Below, in pieces: positions 38,076 through 46,839 of a DNA stretch of 64,000 nt. The position numbers were made by a program, and so were the translations under genes. The notes under the pieces are model-generated. The model did not search any database. It was not told where the DNA came from and saw nothing but the letters and a program-made list of their open reading frames with translations. The DNA comes from Rhizobiaceae bacterium (GTDB taxonomy: Bacteria > Pseudomonadota > Alphaproteobacteria > Rhizobiales > Rhizobiaceae), in assembly GCA_025698895.1 (NCBI GenBank), contig JAILWO010000003.1, forward strand, positions 372,001 through 436,000, in the 5' to 3' direction. Position 1 is the first letter of the stretch. The number at the start of each line of letters is the position of its first letter.

Positions 38076-38088
38076 GTTGCAGTGCAAC
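38076..38088. promoter_or_regulatory. 13-bp palindrome upstream of the KAS III-like gene
   Basis: GTTGCA-G-TGCAAC is a perfect palindrome between the receiver stop and the ketoacyl synthase start. It has the same TTGC/GCAA pattern as 1202-1216. Its position ahead of a lipid-type enzyme makes a PhaR/AniA-like or other lipid-linked regulator conceivable, but unproven. Confidence 0.35.
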
Positions 38089-38202
38089 CGGGAGAGGTGT
38101 ATCACCCCGCGCGGGCCACGATCCGGTCTGGTTAAGCCGCGATAAACGGCTCTCATGCAGTATCGCCCGACATTCGACGGACCGGCGGGACAGAAGAACG
38201 AC

Positions 38203-39327
38203 ATGCATCGCGTAGCGCTGAGCGGCGTCGGCGTCGAAATCCCCGAGACCGCCATCTCCAACGAGGAACTGGTCGCATCCTTCAACGAGTGGGCGGAGGC
38301 GGAGAACGCCGTCCGCGCGCAAAAGGGGCTGGAACCGCTTCAGAAATCGGATTCGGAGTTCATCGTCTACGCCTCGGGCGTGAAGAAGCGCCACGTTCAC
38401 ACGCCCGACGGCATTCTCGACCCGAAGCGTATGGCGCCGCGCATACCGGCGCGCGGCGACGACGAGCTTTCGGTCCAGGCGGAGTTCGGCCTCAAGGCGG
38501 CGCGCCGCGCACTCGCCCATGCAGGGCTGGAGGGCGCCGACATCGACATGACGATCTGCGCCTCGTCGCATCTGCAGCGGCCCTATCCGGCCATGGCGAT
38601 CGAGATCCAGCGTGAGCTTGGCGCGGGCGGCGCCGGCTTCGACATGGGGCTGGGCTGCTCCTCGGCGGGAGCGGCCATCCACGTCGCCACTAGCCTGGTG
38701 CGCACCGGCGCCCACCGGCGCGTGCTGGTCGTCACGCCGGAACTGATCACCGGCCATCTCAACTTCCGCGACCGGCAGACGCATTTCATTTTCGGCGACG
38801 CGGCCGTGGCGGTCGTCGTCGAGCGGCTGGAGGAAAACGAGAGCGGGCGGCGCGGCGTGTTCGAGATTCTCGACACGCGGTCATGGACGCAGTTCTCCAA
38901 CAACATCCGCACCAATCTCGGCTATCTGACCCGCACCGCGCTCGACGACCCCTATCTGGTCCCGATGGAAGGGAACATGATCAAGCAGGTCGGCAACAAG
39001 GTCTTCAAGGAAGTCACCGTCGCCGGCCATAAATTCATCGTGTCCTTCCTGGCCGACCACGGGCTGACGCCCGACGACGTGCGCCGCTTCTGGCTGCACC
39101 AGGCCAATGCGCGCATGAATGCCATGATCCTCAAACTGTCCTTCGGCCATGATGTCGGCCACGACCGCGCGCCCATGGTGCTCGAGCGCCTCGGCAACAC
39201 GGCGGCGGCGGGTGCCATCGTCGCACTCGCGGAGAATCACGAGGACATGAAGCCGGGCGATCTCGGCCTGCTTTGCGCCTTTGGCGCCGGCTATTCGATC
39301 GGCGCGGCGCTGCTCCGGCGCCTGTGA
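38203..39327 (+). CDS. Beta-ketoacyl-ACP synthase III-like protein
   Basis: The 374-residue thiolase-fold enzyme has a complete KAS III triad: Cys in DMGLGCSSAGAAIHVA, His in WLHQANARMN and Asn in GNTAAAGA. It is longer than housekeeping FabH (about 320 residues), with an insertion near LQKSDSEFIVYASGVKKRHV. It would condense an acyl-CoA with a malonyl donor, or perform a related condensation. It is not next to plsX or other fatty-acid genes. I chose ATG 38203 where family similarity (HRVALSGVGVEIPE) begins; 38155 is possible. Confidence 0.85.
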   Translation: MHRVALSGVGVEIPETAISNEELVASFNEWAEAENAVRAQKGLEPLQKSDSEFIVYASGVKKRHVHTPDGILDPKRMAPRIPARGDDELSVQAEFGLKAARRALAHAGLEGADIDMTICASSHLQRPYPAMAIEIQRELGAGGAGFDMGLGCSSAGAAIHVATSLVRTGAHRRVLVVTPELITGHLNFRDRQTHFIFGDAAVAVVVERLEENESGRRGVFEILDTRSWTQFSNNIRTNLGYLTRTALDDPYLVPMEGNMIKQVGNKVFKEVTVAGHKFIVSFLADHGLTPDDVRRFWLHQANARMNAMILKLSFGHDVGHDRAPMVLERLGNTAAAGAIVALAENHEDMKPGDLGLLCAFGAGYSIGAALLRRL

Positions 39328-39421
39328 GATGCATTCGCAGTATTGATCGCTGTATTAAGCCGAAAAGGCTGGTCCCGGCGCGCTTTCGCGGCCATGCTCG
39401 TTCGGGCAAGGCGGAGGTCCG

Positions 39422-40051
39422 ATGATGCAGCTGTCCTTTCCCGATCCGCTCGCGCGTCGAGATGACGAGACCGACATCGTACCGGCACGGAAGCTGGCCG
39501 GCAGGGTCGCGGGCTGCTTCGTCGCGGCCTTCGATCATTTCGAGACGCGGCCGGTCGACGCGCTCGATCTCGATTTCGAAGGCATAGCAGGTGACTTCCA
39601 TCGCGGCTTCACCCGGCGCGCTGGCGGACGCGAGCCGTGGTACGAGCGCGACACTGAAATCCGCAACGAGCGCCAGCTCTCAATCGTTGCGCCGGACGAA
39701 CTCTCCCGCATCGCGCATGGCATGGGGCTGGACGAGGTAAGGCCCGAGTGGGTCGGGGCCAATCTCCTTCTCGACAGCGTGCCGCAGCTTTCGATGCTGC
39801 CGTCCGGCACGCTGATCTTCTTCAGTGGCGGCGCAACCCTCAAGGTCGACGCGCAGAACCGCCCCTGCCGCGTTGCCGGGCGCGCGATCGCCAGAAACGC
39901 CCGCGTGGCCGATCAGGAGGCGGTTTCGCTTCTCTTCCCCAAGGTCGCCAGGCGCCAGCGCGGAATCGTGGCCTGGGTGGAAAAGCCCGGACGGATAGAG
40001 GCCGGCGAGCAGGTTTCCGTCCGCATCCCGGAGCAGTGGATCTATCGCTAG
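39422..40051 (+). CDS. MOSC-domain protein
   Basis: The 209-residue protein has the MOSC core: FEGIAGDFHRGFTRRAGGRE, NERQLSIVAPDELS, VRPEWVGANLLLD, and NRPCRVAGRAIA with the conserved cysteine. MOSC domains bind sulfur on that cysteine and handle molybdenum-cofactor or oxime-type substrates. It is of the stand-alone type, lacking the N-terminal beta-barrel of mARC proteins. Its partner is unknown. Confidence 0.86.
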   Translation: MMQLSFPDPLARRDDETDIVPARKLAGRVAGCFVAAFDHFETRPVDALDLDFEGIAGDFHRGFTRRAGGREPWYERDTEIRNERQLSIVAPDELSRIAHGMGLDEVRPEWVGANLLLDSVPQLSMLPSGTLIFFSGGATLKVDAQNRPCRVAGRAIARNARVADQEAVSLLFPKVARRQRGIVAWVEKPGRIEAGEQVSVRIPEQWIYR

Positions 40052-40056
40052 GCGCG

Positions 40057-40371
40057 TCAGATGTCTTGTCCATCCGCCTCCAGCAGCCTCGTGGCGCGCC
40101 AGCGGGTCAGTGTCTCGTTGATCTCGTCGACGACGAAGAACCGCGCCGCGTCGCGGTCATAGCCTTCCGCCAGCAGGTCGTCATAGCCGGTATGGGCGTG
40201 GCGGACATGGGCGATGGTGGCGATCCAGACGGCGATCGAGGGCGGCAGTTCACGCATGTCGCGGGCAAGTGCCGCCTCGCGGATCGCCTCGGCGTCGGCA
40301 TAGGGCGCCAACGGCACAAGGGCCGTAAGGGCCTTGCCCACCGCGCGCTGCCTGTTGGTCCTGGCCGGCAT
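40057..40371 (-). CDS. DUF2293 family protein
   Basis: The 104-residue protein begins MPARTNRQRAVGKALTALVP and contains DMRELPPSIAVWIATIAHVRHAHTGYDDLLAEG, matching the DUF2293 family of alphaproteobacteria, whose function is unknown. Its start overlaps the trmO stop by one base (TGATG), so it is co-translated with that tRNA-modifying enzyme. Confidence 0.78.
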   Translation of the reverse strand: MPARTNRQRAVGKALTALVPLAPYADAEAIREAALARDMRELPPSIAVWIATIAHVRHAHTGYDDLLAEGYDRDAARFFVVDEINETLTRWRATRLLEADGQDI

Positions 40372-40883
40372 CAGCGTCCAATCGTCGAGGGCGTGGCGGC
40401 GTCGGCCACCGCGTCGGTCGAGGCGTAGTAGGGCTTCACGTCGATCACCGGCGTGCCGTCGAGCAGGTCGATCGCCTCCAGATGCAGGAGCCCGGCCCCC
40501 GCGTCGATGCCGGCCAGCCGCGCAATGTGCAGGCCGACCGGGTTCGGCCTTGCCGGCGAGCGCAGCGAAAAGACGCCGCGCGGCGTCTCCGCGTGGCGCG
40601 GCATCTGCACGATCAGGTCGCGGGGCGCCTGCTCGAGCCAGCTCAGCAGGCAGATGTGACTGAAATCGTCGAGCCCGGCCAGCCCCTCGCGCCACAGCGC
40701 GTCGATCTCCACCGTGCCGCCGCCGCCTTGCTGCCGGGCGGCAGCCATGTTCTTCGGACAGTTTGTCCGGTCGGTCCAGGGCGAACGCACCCGGCCGATG
40801 AAGACGACACGCGCGTCACCCGCCATCCCGGCCGGATCGGCCGGCAGCCGCTTTTCACCGGGCCTCGGATCGCCGGACGTCAT
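40371..40883 (-). CDS. trmO: tRNA (N6-threonylcarbamoyladenosine37-N6)-methyltransferase TrmO
   Basis: The 170-residue TsaA/TrmO-family enzyme would methylate t6A37 of tRNA with S-adenosylmethionine. Key segments are FIGRVRSPWTDRTNCPKNM near the N-terminus, LDDFSHICLLSWLEQAPRD, and the C-terminal signature FSLRSPARPNPVGLHIARL followed by DGTPVIDVKPYY. The ATG at 40883 fits family length. It is coupled with the DUF2293 gene and divergent from the ArsR gene. Confidence 0.88.
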   Translation of the reverse strand: MTSGDPRPGEKRLPADPAGMAGDARVVFIGRVRSPWTDRTNCPKNMAAARQQGGGGTVEIDALWREGLAGLDDFSHICLLSWLEQAPRDLIVQMPRHAETPRGVFSLRSPARPNPVGLHIARLAGIDAGAGLLHLEAIDLLDGTPVIDVKPYYASTDAVADAATPSTIGR

Positions 40884-40953
40884 GTGCCGGACGATCCCGT
40901 TGCGACGAATCCGCTTGCGAATGCGACATGGCTCTTGCGTCGCGTGACAGTTG

Positions 40954-40972
40954 CATATAAAGATATGTTTAT
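40954..40972. promoter_or_regulatory. AT-rich inverted repeats at the start of the ArsR/methyltransferase gene, probable autoregulatory operator
   Basis: CATAT-AAAG-ATATG (40954-40967) overlaps a second inverted repeat, ATAAA-GATATG-TTTAT (40957-40972). Such an AT-rich block is conspicuous in this GC-rich DNA. ArsR proteins controlling methionine or SAM-cycle genes (SahR type) use AT-rich palindromes containing AAAGATAT. The link to this protein is inference. Confidence 0.5.
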
Positions 40973-40991
40973 GTCTTTTTCGGAAACCGAC

Positions 40992-42008
40992 ATGATCCAG
41001 CCTCCCGTTGCCCTTGATGCCATGGTAGATACGTTGAAGGCTGCCGCCGAATCCAGCCGGTTGCGCATTCTTCTCCTGCTCAATCAGGGCGATCTGACGG
41101 TCACCGATTTTACCGAGATTCTCGGCCAGTCGCAGCCGCGCGTCTCGCGCCATCTCAAGCTGCTCATGGAAGCGGGGCTGATCGGCCGGTATCAGGAAGG
41201 ATCCTGGGCCTATTTCCGGCTGTCCGATTCGGGGGGCGCGCGTGAATTCGTGGCCGGCATCGCGGCCAGGCTTCGCGATGACGACGTGACGGTTGAGCGG
41301 GACCGCGAGAAGCTCGTCGCGGTCAAGGCGCGTCGCCGCGAAAGGGCGGCCGGCTATTTCCGGGCCAATGCCGAGCGCTGGGACCAGATCCGCTCGCTGC
41401 ATGCGCCGGACCGCGCGGTCGAGACGGCGCTGAAGCGCATCGTGGGGCGGCGGCCTTTTCAGTCGATGCTCGATCTCGGCACCGGCACGGGGCGCATCCT
41501 GGAGATCCTCGCCCCGCTCTACCGCCGCGGTGTCGGCGTCGATTCCTCGCGCGAGATGCTGGCCGTGGCGCGGGCCAATCTCGACAATGCCGGCGTCTCG
41601 AACGCGCTCGTGCGCCAGGGCGACATCTATGCGCCGCCGGTCGAACGCGAATCCTTCGACCTCGTCACGATCCACCAGGTCCTGCACTATCTGGACGACC
41701 CTGCCGGCGCCATTCGCGAGGCGGCGCGCGCGCTGCGTCCGTCCGGCCGGCTGATCATCGTCGATTTCGCGCCGCATGCGCTGGAATTCCTGCGCGAGGA
41801 ACACGCGCATCTGCGGCTCGGCTTTTCCGACGAACAGATCGGCGAATGGATGGAAGAGGCCGGGCTCGAAGTCGGCGAGACCGTGGAATGCGAGCCGGGC
41901 GGCGGCGATGGCCGGCTGACGGTGAAGCTGTGGACCGGCCGCGATCCGCGACTTCTGATCGCCGACCCCGAGCAGACCGACCGACGAACCGAGACGGAGA
42001 CCGCCTGA
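40992..42008 (+). CDS. ArsR-family regulator fused to a SAM-dependent methyltransferase domain
   Basis: The 338-residue fusion has an N-terminal ArsR winged helix (VDTLKAAAESSRLRILLLL, LGQSQPRVSRHLKLLMEAGL) and a C-terminal class I methyltransferase domain with motif I LDLGTGTGRILEILAP. No ArsR metal-binding cysteines are visible, so the signal is probably S-adenosylmethionine or S-adenosylhomocysteine. It overlaps metF by one base, which fits a methionine-cycle regulator. ATGs at 40965 and 40971 are also in frame; I preferred 40992 because the others lie inside the candidate operator. Confidence 0.85.
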   Translation: MIQPPVALDAMVDTLKAAAESSRLRILLLLNQGDLTVTDFTEILGQSQPRVSRHLKLLMEAGLIGRYQEGSWAYFRLSDSGGAREFVAGIAARLRDDDVTVERDREKLVAVKARRRERAAGYFRANAERWDQIRSLHAPDRAVETALKRIVGRRPFQSMLDLGTGTGRILEILAPLYRRGVGVDSSREMLAVARANLDNAGVSNALVRQGDIYAPPVERESFDLVTIHQVLHYLDDPAGAIREAARALRPSGRLIIVDFAPHALEFLREEHAHLRLGFSDEQIGEWMEEAGLEVGETVECEPGGGDGRLTVKLWTGRDPRLLIADPEQTDRRTETETA

Positions 42009-42928
42009 TGATCAACTCGTCCCGCTTTTCGCGCCGTCCCGGTGTCGGATCGCGCATCAACGTATCCTTCGAGTTCTTTCCGCCCAAGACCGACGACATG
42101 GCGGCGCGCTTGTGGGAAACGGTCAAGCGGCTGGAACCGCTCGACCCGGCTTTCGTGTCGGTCACCTACGGGGCAGGGGGCTCGACACGCGAACGGACGG
42201 CGCGCACCATCGCGCGCATGCTCAGCGAGACGCGCCTGACCCCGGCGGCCCACATGACCTGCGTGGATGCCAGCCGGGACGAGGTCGACACGGTCGTGGG
42301 CGAGTTCATTCGTCTTGGCGTGCGCCGCTTCGTTGCGCTGCGCGGCGACCCGGCGGCGGGCGTCGGCGCCGCCTACAGGCCCCATCCGAACGGCTACGCC
42401 AACGGGGCCGAACTGACGGCCGCGCTGGCCAAGGCAGGCGCCAGGGACATTTCGGTGTCCGCCTATCCGGAGAAGCATCCCGAAAGCCCGGATTTCGCGA
42501 CCGATTTCGACATGCTCAAGCGCAAGGTCGACAATGGCGCGACGCGCGCGATCACCCAGTTCTTCTTCGATAATGACGATTACGAGCGCTACGTCGAGCG
42601 CGCGCGCCGGGCGGGGATCTTCATCCCGATCGTTCCGGGCATCCTGCCGGTCCACAATTTCACGCAGGTGGCCAATTTCGCCGGCCGCTGCGGCGCGCAT
42701 GTGCCGGCCTGGGTCGCCGAGCGTTTCGACGGCCTGACCAAGGACCCGCAGACCCACGCGCTGGTTGCCGCGGCCGTAGCGGCCGAACAGGTCCTCGACC
42801 TGATCGAGCGCGGTGTCGGCGACTTCCATTTCTACACGATGAACCGGGCCGATCTCGCCTTCGCCATCTGTCACATGATCGGCATACGTCCGGCCCAGGC
42901 GACCGAAACGACACCGGCCGCCGCGTGA
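42008..42928 (+). CDS. metF: 5,10-methylenetetrahydrofolate reductase
   Basis: MetF reduces methylene-THF to methyl-THF for methionine synthesis, using FAD. The 306 residues show VSFEFFPPKTDDMA with the catalytic glutamate near the start, FVSVTYGAGGSTRERT, and FVALRGDPAAG. The family C-terminus ends in DFHFYTMNRADLAFAIC. It is co-transcribed with the ArsR/methyltransferase gene and is followed by a strong terminator. Confidence 0.95.
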   Translation: MINSSRFSRRPGVGSRINVSFEFFPPKTDDMAARLWETVKRLEPLDPAFVSVTYGAGGSTRERTARTIARMLSETRLTPAAHMTCVDASRDEVDTVVGEFIRLGVRRFVALRGDPAAGVGAAYRPHPNGYANGAELTAALAKAGARDISVSAYPEKHPESPDFATDFDMLKRKVDNGATRAITQFFFDNDDYERYVERARRAGIFIPIVPGILPVHNFTQVANFAGRCGAHVPAWVAERFDGLTKDPQTHALVAAAVAAEQVLDLIERGVGDFHFYTMNRADLAFAICHMIGIRPAQATETTPAAA

Positions 42929-42946
42929 CAAGAGATCAGCATTGAA

Positions 42947-42980
42947 AAAGGCCGGGATTTCCCGGCCTTTCTGTCTTTTC
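42947..42980. terminator. Rho-independent terminator after metF
   Basis: A perfect 11-bp stem AAAGGCCGGGA / TCCCGGCCTTT with a two-base loop is followed by CTGTCTTTT. A-rich sequence on the other side lets it serve the leftward small gene at 43008 as well. Confidence 0.88.
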
Positions 42981-43007
42981 AGTTGAGGTTGCCCCGCCGG
43001 CCGCGCC

Positions 43008-43094
43008 TTACGGCACGACGCCAACGACAAGTGCGCCAATGAATGCAAACGCGGCGCAGATCACCAGTGCATTGATGGGCCGTGTCAGTCCCAT
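43008..43094 (-). CDS. 28-residue single-helix membrane peptide
   Basis: The peptide begins MGLTRPINALVICAAFAFIG and ends in ALVVGVVP, one hydrophobic helix with a short charged start. The ATG has a very strong GAGGAGG ribosome-binding site 7 nt upstream, and the gene ends at the bidirectional terminator. Good signals on both sides argue that it is a real small gene. Function unknown. Confidence 0.6.
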   Translation of the reverse strand: MGLTRPINALVICAAFAFIGALVVGVVP

Positions 43095-43160
43095 GGCCTC
43101 GCCTCCTCTGCAGACCAGAACCCGGAATCTATTCGAGATTTGGCGCCCGACAAGCGGAAA

Positions 43161-43178
43161 TGTTGCTGCGACGCAACA
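43161..43178. promoter_or_regulatory. Inverted repeat upstream of the small membrane peptide gene
   Basis: TGTTGC and GCAACA are separated by six bases, 67 bp upstream of the peptide start. The arms match those of the 1202-1216 palindrome, but the spacing is wider, so it may or may not bind the same factor. Confidence 0.3.
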
Positions 43179-43280
43179 GCCCTGTGAAAAATTCGTTCGC
43201 GCGCATTTTTTCCGGGGCTGATTTTTCAGCACAAATTCCAGCGTCAAGCCCCTGCGAAATTTATTTGGCGGCCTGTGCGA

Positions 43281-44537
43281 TCAGGTGTCGGACAGGAGCG
43301 TTTCCAGCAGCGTACCGGCTGAAAGGACCAGCCGGTCGCGGGCGAAACGGGCGACAAGCTGAATGCCTAGCGGCATCCCGGCCTTGTCCCTCAGGCCGGG
43401 CACGTTCACGCAGGGATTGCCGGTCAGCGTCCACAGCTTGTTGAAGATCGGCGAGCCCGTCGATTCAAGGCCCTGCGGCGCCGGGCCGGTGGCCGACGGC
43501 GTCAGCAGGATGTCGACCTTGTCGAAGAGCTCGGTGGTCTCATGGCGCGCGCGCCGGGCCGTCCTGCGTGCCTCGTCATAGGTGTCGGGGCGAATGGAGC
43601 GGCCCTGCTCGAGCGCCTTGAACAGGACCTCGCTCATCTGGTGGCGGTGATTCTCCCATTCGAAGGCCAGCGCCATCGCCGCCTCAAAGTTCTGGATCGT
43701 CGAATGCGCCTCGCGCGCGTCGGACAGCGCGCCCGGCTCGGCGATTTCGGTCACCGTCGCGCCGTTGGCCGCCAGGCGTCGCGCCGCGTCCCGGACCGCC
43801 GCCTTCATGTCAGGCGATGCCTCGCCCCATACCCCTGATCTGTAGAGGCCGACGCGCAGCGCTTTCGGGTCGACCGTTTCGGCCGCCAGCGGGCGCCCGG
43901 TGAGGCGGGCGACGAATTCGGCCGCGTCCGCCACGCCGGCCGCGAAGAAGCCAAGCGTGTCGAGCGACCAGGAGAAGGTCTTGACGCCGACCGTCGGCAC
44001 GAGCCGAAAACTCGGCTTATAGCCGGCGACGCCACAATAGGCGGCGGGTCGTATCACCGACCCGCCTGTCTGCGTTCCGGTCGCGATCGGCACCATGCCG
44101 GCCGCCACGGCCGCGGCGGAACCCGACGACGATCCGCCCGGCGTATGATCCAGATTATGGGGGTTGCGGGTCGCGGCGGGGTTGAGGAAGGCGAATTCGG
44201 TGGTCACCGTCTTGCCCGCGACGACCGCGCCGCGAGCGCGCATCATGGCCACGCTGGCCGCGTCCGTCTTCGGCTGGCGTCCGGCGTAGACCGGCGTGCC
44301 CAGCTCCGTCGGCATGTCGTGTGTGTCGAAGATGTCCTTGAGCCCGACCGCGATGCCGGCCAGGGGGCCGCCGGCCTTCGCCGCCGAGGCGAGCGCCGCT
44401 TTGCGATCCGCCACATGGGCGAACGCGTTCAAGGGACCGTCGAGCCGATCGATCGCATCGAAGCTGCGCGCCACGGCTTCGGCCGGCGTGACGGCGCCCG
44501 TTTCGACTTCGGCCAGGATTTTCAGGACGGATTGCAT
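43281..44537 (-). CDS. Amidase-signature family amidohydrolase
   Basis: The 418-residue protein has the Ser-cisSer-Lys triad of the amidase signature family: lysine in AVGLKDIFDTHDMP, cis-serine in HTPGGSSSGSAAAVAAG, and the nucleophile in TGTQTGGSVIRPAAYCG. The ATG at 44537 has GGAGG 5 nt upstream. No gatB/gatC partner is near and tRNA-amidotransferase features are weak, so a free-standing amidase acting on small amides is likely. Substrate unknown. Confidence 0.88.
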   Translation of the reverse strand: MQSVLKILAEVETGAVTPAEAVARSFDAIDRLDGPLNAFAHVADRKAALASAAKAGGPLAGIAVGLKDIFDTHDMPTELGTPVYAGRQPKTDAASVAMMRARGAVVAGKTVTTEFAFLNPAATRNPHNLDHTPGGSSSGSAAAVAAGMVPIATGTQTGGSVIRPAAYCGVAGYKPSFRLVPTVGVKTFSWSLDTLGFFAAGVADAAEFVARLTGRPLAAETVDPKALRVGLYRSGVWGEASPDMKAAVRDAARRLAANGATVTEIAEPGALSDAREAHSTIQNFEAAMALAFEWENHRHQMSEVLFKALEQGRSIRPDTYDEARRTARRARHETTELFDKVDILLTPSATGPAPQGLESTGSPIFNKLWTLTGNPCVNVPGLRDKAGMPLGIQLVARFARDRLVLSAGTLLETLLSDT

Positions 44538-44563
44538 GCTGCCTCCCCGCATTCGCGAGGCTT

Positions 44564-45492
44564 CTATCGCCGCCGCAACAGCCGCCCGTCAATGGTAACC
44601 AGGCCAGCCGCGATCAGCGCCATGCCGGCGATCTCGAAAAGCGCCAGTCTTTCTCCCAGGATCGTCGCGCCCAGCAGGATGGCGCTCGCCGGCACGATGA
44701 GCGTGACCAGCGAGGTGTTGGTTGCCCCGGCCGCCTTCACCAGCCGGAAATAGAGGATATAGGCGAAGGCGGTCGAGACGAGCGCGAGCGCGACGACGGC
44801 GGCCCACACCGTGCCGCTGCCGGAGACGAGACCGCCGGGGCCGAGGGTCAGCAGCACCAACGGCAGCATGATCGCCGAGGACGCGGTCAGTTGGCCGGCG
44901 GCGATGGTGGTCGGGGCAGGCCGCGAAAGCGTTTCGACCAGATCCCGGCAAAGGCGTAGGAAAGGGCCGCGCCGACGAGGGCCAGCTTTGCCCAGATCGG
45001 TCCGCCGAGGCCGGCGAGCACGCCCGGTCCGATCATCACCGCCGCACCCGCGATCCCGAGCAGAATGCCGGCGATCTTGTTAGGCGTGAGCCGCTCGTCC
45101 TCGGTGATGGCGTTGGCGATCAGCACCGTCCAGAATGGCGTCGTCGCGTTCAGCACGGAGGCGAGCCCGGCGCCGATCTGGGTCTGGCCGGCGAAGATCA
45201 GCGAGAACGGCACGACATTGTTGATCAGCCCCAGAAGCGCCAGCGACTTCCAGTAGGGCAGGGCGGCGCGGAAGGACGGCCCCTTCACGGCCAGCCAGAC
45301 ATGGAGCGCGGCCGCCGCGATCGCCACGCGAAACAGCACCAGAGCCAGCGGGTGGATTTCGGCGACCGCCACCTTGGCGAAGAAGAACGACCCGCCCCAC
45401 AGGAAGCCGAGCAGGATCAGCATCGTCCATTCGCGCGCGCCCATGGCGGGCGCGACGGCGGACGAGAAAGCGAGACCGGGTTCGTTGCGCAT
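44564..45492 (-). pseudogene. DMT-family (EamA/RhaT) transporter with a single-base frameshift
   Basis: The first part, from ATG 45492, reads ILLGFLWGGSFFFAKVAVAE and continues through six helices to SYAFAGIWSKRFRGL. It then runs into a stop at 44887 because of a frameshift in a run of four G (44913-44916, C on the coding strand). Adding one base restores TTIAAGQLTASSAIMLPLVL and continues without stop to 44564, giving a normal EamA protein of about 309 residues with ten helices. It is either a recent pseudogene or a sequencing error in a homopolymer. AGAAGG precedes the start. Confidence 0.82.
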
Positions 45493-45614
45493 GGATACCT
45501 TCTGGACCGGCGCGACCAGGGTCGCCACCCGTTTCGGGCGCGAAGCCATCCGCCCCCGGCCCTTTTGCGCAAGGGGCAAGTCTGGTCTAAGCGATGCACC
45601 AGCGAGGTGAGGCC

Positions 45615-46835
45615 ATGCAGAGATTCGAGAATGCGAGGGAAGCCGCGCTCGCGCTTCGTCCCGACGATCCCGTCTACTGTTTTCGGCCCGACGTGCTCAA
45701 GGCCGATGCGCGCCGCTTCATGGACATGTTCCCCGGCAAGACGGCCTATGCGGTCAAGACCAATGGCGAGCGGCTGGTCCTGTCGACGCTCGCCGAAGCC
45801 GGCATCACCGCCTTCGACGTCGCCTCTCCGGCCGAGTTCGAGGCCGTGCGCGCCGTCGCGCCCGTTGCGGAGATGCTCTACATGCACCCGGTCAAGGCGC
45901 AGTCCGACATCCGGCTGGCGCTCGAGACCTACGGCATCCGCGTCATCGCGGTGGACCATGAGGACGAGGTCACCAAGCTGACCCGCATCGTCCAGGCGCT
46001 GGACATCGACCCCGGCCAGATCACGGTCTTCGTGCGTATCCAGACCAGGGGCCACGCGGCCTATGAACTGTCCAAGAAGTTCGGGGCGGGGCCGGCCCAT
46101 GCCGTGGACCTTTTGCGCCGTCTGGCCCGCCACGGCTACAGGGTCGGCATCTGTTTCCATGTCGGCAGCCAGATCGAGGATCCCGACACCTATGAACGCG
46201 CCCTGGCCTCGGCCGACTGGGTGCGAAACCGCGCCGGCGTGGAGCTCGCCGCGCTCGATGTCGGCGGCGGCTTTCCGGCCGAATATGGCCATGATCCCAA
46301 CCGCAAGGCGCCCGAAATGCCTTCGCTCGGCCAGATCATGTCGAGGTTGCGTTCCGATATCGAGGAATGGGGCTTTGCCGATACGCCGCTCGTGGCCGAG
46401 CCCGGGCGGGTGGTCGTGGCGCGCGCCTTTTCGCTGATCGTGCGGGTGCTCCTGCGCAAGGGACGGCGGCTCTACATCAATGACGGCATCTGGGCGTCGC
46501 TGTCGGATTCATGGACCGGCAAGATCACCTTGCCCGCCCGCTTCATCCCCGACCCGGCGATCCGCAGCCGCAACGGCGACAAGAATTCGATCGTGCCCTT
46601 CAAGGTCTGCGGCGCGACCTGCGATTCGGTCGACATCCTGTCGCGCCCGTTCTGGCTTCCCGAAACTGTCGATACCGGCGACTGGATCGAGATCGGCCAT
46701 ATCGGCGCCTATTCGCTGTCGCTGAGAACCCGCTTCAACGGCTTCTTCCCCGACACCTTCGTGGAGGTCACCACCCCCTTCGACGAGGGGACGGCGCCTG
46801 AAAGCTTCGCCAGTCTCGAGACGATGGCGGATTGA
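45615..46835 (+). CDS. Group III PLP-dependent decarboxylase (ornithine/lysine/diaminopimelate decarboxylase fold)
   Basis: The 406-residue alanine-racemase-fold enzyme has the PLP lysine in KTAYAVKTNGERL, HVGSQIEDPDTYERAL, a phosphate-binding LDVGGGFPAEYG, AEPGRVVVARAF, and the catalytic cysteine in VCGATCDSVDIL. This set matches eukaryotic-type ornithine decarboxylases and related enzymes, pointing to polyamine synthesis. Which diamine is made cannot be decided. GAGGTGAGG lies before the ATG at 45615. Confidence 0.87.
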   Translation: MQRFENAREAALALRPDDPVYCFRPDVLKADARRFMDMFPGKTAYAVKTNGERLVLSTLAEAGITAFDVASPAEFEAVRAVAPVAEMLYMHPVKAQSDIRLALETYGIRVIAVDHEDEVTKLTRIVQALDIDPGQITVFVRIQTRGHAAYELSKKFGAGPAHAVDLLRRLARHGYRVGICFHVGSQIEDPDTYERALASADWVRNRAGVELAALDVGGGFPAEYGHDPNRKAPEMPSLGQIMSRLRSDIEEWGFADTPLVAEPGRVVVARAFSLIVRVLLRKGRRLYINDGIWASLSDSWTGKITLPARFIPDPAIRSRNGDKNSIVPFKVCGATCDSVDILSRPFWLPETVDTGDWIEIGHIGAYSLSLRTRFNGFFPDTFVEVTTPFDEGTAPESFASLETMAD

Positions 46836-46839
46836 CGCC

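Noticed and set aside
40884-41810. Extension of the trmO frame far upstream on the minus strand
   Set aside because: The extra residues are antisense to the ArsR/methyltransferase gene; the family start fits the ATG at 40883.
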